From contig DCPV01000129.1 of the NCBI GenBank assembly GCA_002323775.1, positions 1 through 7,612 on the forward strand: DNA of 7,612 nt, read 5' to 3'. Numbering within the stretch: the stretch's first letter is position 1; the number at the start of each line of letters is the position of its first letter. Shown here in pieces: positions 7,098 through 7,612 of the stretch. The DNA comes from Firmicutes bacterium UBA1535 (GTDB lineage Bacteria > Bacillota > Clostridia > Tissierellales > Sedimentibacteraceae). Below the pieces are notes generated by a model that searched no databases, was not told where the DNA came from, and saw only the letters and a list, made by a program, of their open reading frames with translations. The translations under genes and the position numbers were made by a program.

Positions 7098-7103
7098 CAC
7101 CTC
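7098..7103 (-). promoter_or_regulatory. Ribosome binding site of the LRR-SLH gene
   Basis: GAGGTG on the minus strand, four bases before the ATG at 7093 and seven before the adjacent ATG at 7090. It overlaps the codons after an in-frame TTG (7105), which rules that TTG out as the start. Confidence 0.75.
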
Positions 7104-7131
7104 AATATTATTTTACTCTTTAAATTCTTTA

Positions 7132-7161
7132 ATTTTAGAATATATCCCCTTTAGAATGCAA
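7132..7161 (-). promoter_or_regulatory. Candidate promoter of the LRR-SLH gene
   Basis: TTGCAT (7156-7161) and TAAAAT (7132-7137) on the minus strand, separated by 18 bases, lie between the rhodanese terminator and the LRR ribosome site. The region is very AT-rich, so other hexamer pairs are possible. A direct repeat overlaps both hexamers. Confidence 0.4.
7134..7157 (-). repeat. Short direct repeat in the LRR promoter region
   Basis: ATTCTAAA occurs twice on the minus strand, at 7150-7157 and 7134-7141, with a period of 16 bases. One copy touches the candidate -35 and the other the candidate -10. It could be an operator, but in such AT-rich DNA it may be chance. Confidence 0.3.
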
Positions 7162-7168
7162 TATAATG

Positions 7169-7208
7169 AAAAAGGGATAGCCTACACATTGCAAACTATT
7201 CCCTTTTT
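7169..7208 (-). terminator. Rho-independent terminator after the rhodanese gene
   Basis: On the minus strand an A run and GGGAATAG pair with CTATCCC and a T5 run around a loop of about 15 bases, with one bulged A. It starts 12 bases after the rhodanese stop and so ends that transcript before the LRR promoter. Read on the plus strand the same hairpin is followed by T7, so it could stop transcription from either side. Confidence 0.7.
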
Positions 7209-7220
7209 TTATGCAGATTT

Positions 7221-7612
7221 TTATTTTTCAAGTAAATCAGTGTAAGTCCAGCCTTTGTATCCACCCTCTAAAGTGTAGATATTAGAAGCTTCTATCCCTG
7301 CTGCTTTTAAAAGTTCTGTTGCAGCTGCAGCGTATCTTTTACCAGAATAGCATAACAACACTATTTTCTTACCTTTAACATCTGTTTCTGATAATACTTT
7401 TTCTATATTTGCTTTAGCAGGTCCATTGTCATTATTAGTAACTATGGAATCCATATCAGCAGATATAGCACCTTTAACATGCTCAGTATCATAATCTGCT
7501 TTTTTTCTAACGTCGAAAACTATATAATCACCTTTGTTTTCTGATATAATAGTTTTGAGTTCATCTGCCTTCATGTACTGTGTTGTATCTACATCACCTT
7601 GTTTTTGATCTG
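7221..7612 (-). CDS. Rhodanese-like sulfurtransferase, C-terminal part, probably exported (runs off the right edge)
   Basis: A single rhodanese domain. Counting from the internal methionine at 7574, it has VFDVR (19-23), HVKGAIS (32-38), the active-site loop C75-YSGK-R80 and the closing GGYKGW (104-109). The six-residue loop with an intact cysteine fits a sulfur-transferring (rhodanese/PspE-like) enzyme that carries a persulfide, rather than a phosphatase relative with a longer loop. The methionine at 7574 has no ribosome site, and the frame stays open to the edge as DQKQGDVDTTQY. This hydrophilic lead-in is what usually follows a signal peptide or lipoprotein cysteine, so the true start lies outside the window. 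E. coli YnjE, encoded beside YnjB and YnjF, is likewise an exported rhodanese but has more than one domain. A terminator follows the stop; the gene may belong to an operon continuing to the right. Confidence 0.88.
   Translation of the reverse strand, partial: DQKQGDVDTTQYMKADELKTIISENKGDYIVFDVRKKADYDTEHVKGAISADMDSIVTNNDNGPAKANIEKVLSETDVKGKKIVLLCYSGKRYAAAATELLKAAGIEASNIYTLEGGYKGWTYTDLLEK

Noticed and set aside
7094..7105. In-frame TTG at 7105 as the start of the LRR protein
   Set aside because: The GAGGTG ribosome site (7098-7103) lies after the TTG, inside the would-be coding region, and leads to the ATG pair at 7093/7090. The added MRCI would also precede an already complete signal peptide.
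7572..7574. Methionine at 7572-7574 as the rhodanese start
   Set aside because: No ribosome site precedes it and the frame is open to the edge of the window, so the gene is treated as partial.

Overview
The window is AT-rich, has strong GGAGG-type ribosome sites and carries a very large surface protein with three SLH domains. Together these point to a low-GC Gram-positive anaerobe of the Clostridia/Tissierellia type. A Negativicute, which also uses SLH anchoring, is not excluded. All six genes are read from the minus strand, so the story runs from the right edge to the left. The species cannot be named from the sequence.

Right edge (7221-7612): the C-terminal part of a rhodanese-like sulfurtransferase. 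Its frame is open through the window edge and it is probably exported. An imperfect hairpin with a T run (7169-7208) closes this transcript. Centre (2834-7093): one giant gene for a secreted BspA-like leucine-rich-repeat protein of about 1419 residues. It has a signal peptide, a degenerate partial module, four large LRR modules, a Ser-rich linker, a small beta-repeat domain and three SLH domains. It has its own candidate promoter and looks like an independent surface gene.

Left part (1-2725, promoter near 2791-2820): a compact operon of four genes, each overlapping or nearly touching the next. In order they are a TVP38/TMEM64 (VTT) membrane protein, an HdrB-like protein with two CCG cysteine motifs, a CDP-alcohol phosphatidyltransferase, and the N-terminal 212 residues of a YnjB-type ABC transporter substrate-binding protein. 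The ABC permease and ATPase would be expected just past position 1.

The most interesting point is the gene set. From memory, the E. coli locus ydjX-ydjY-ydjZ-ynjA-ynjB-ynjC-ynjD-ynjE-ynjF combines VTT-family proteins (YdjX, YdjZ), an iron-sulfur protein (YdjY), a binding-protein transporter (YnjBCD), an exported rhodanese (YnjE) and a CDP-alcohol phosphatidyltransferase (YnjF). The same classes occur here in a different order, with a CCG iron-sulfur protein added and the LRR-SLH gene lying between the rhodanese and the rest. Recurrence of this odd mixture in a distant phylum suggests one poorly described membrane pathway linking solute import, thiol/persulfide or redox chemistry and phospholipid head-group synthesis. 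The substrate cannot be read from the sequence.

No tRNA, rRNA, CRISPR array, insertion sequence or transposase is visible. The only gene-free stretches are short (2726-2833 and 7094-7220) and hold the promoters, leader and terminator listed.
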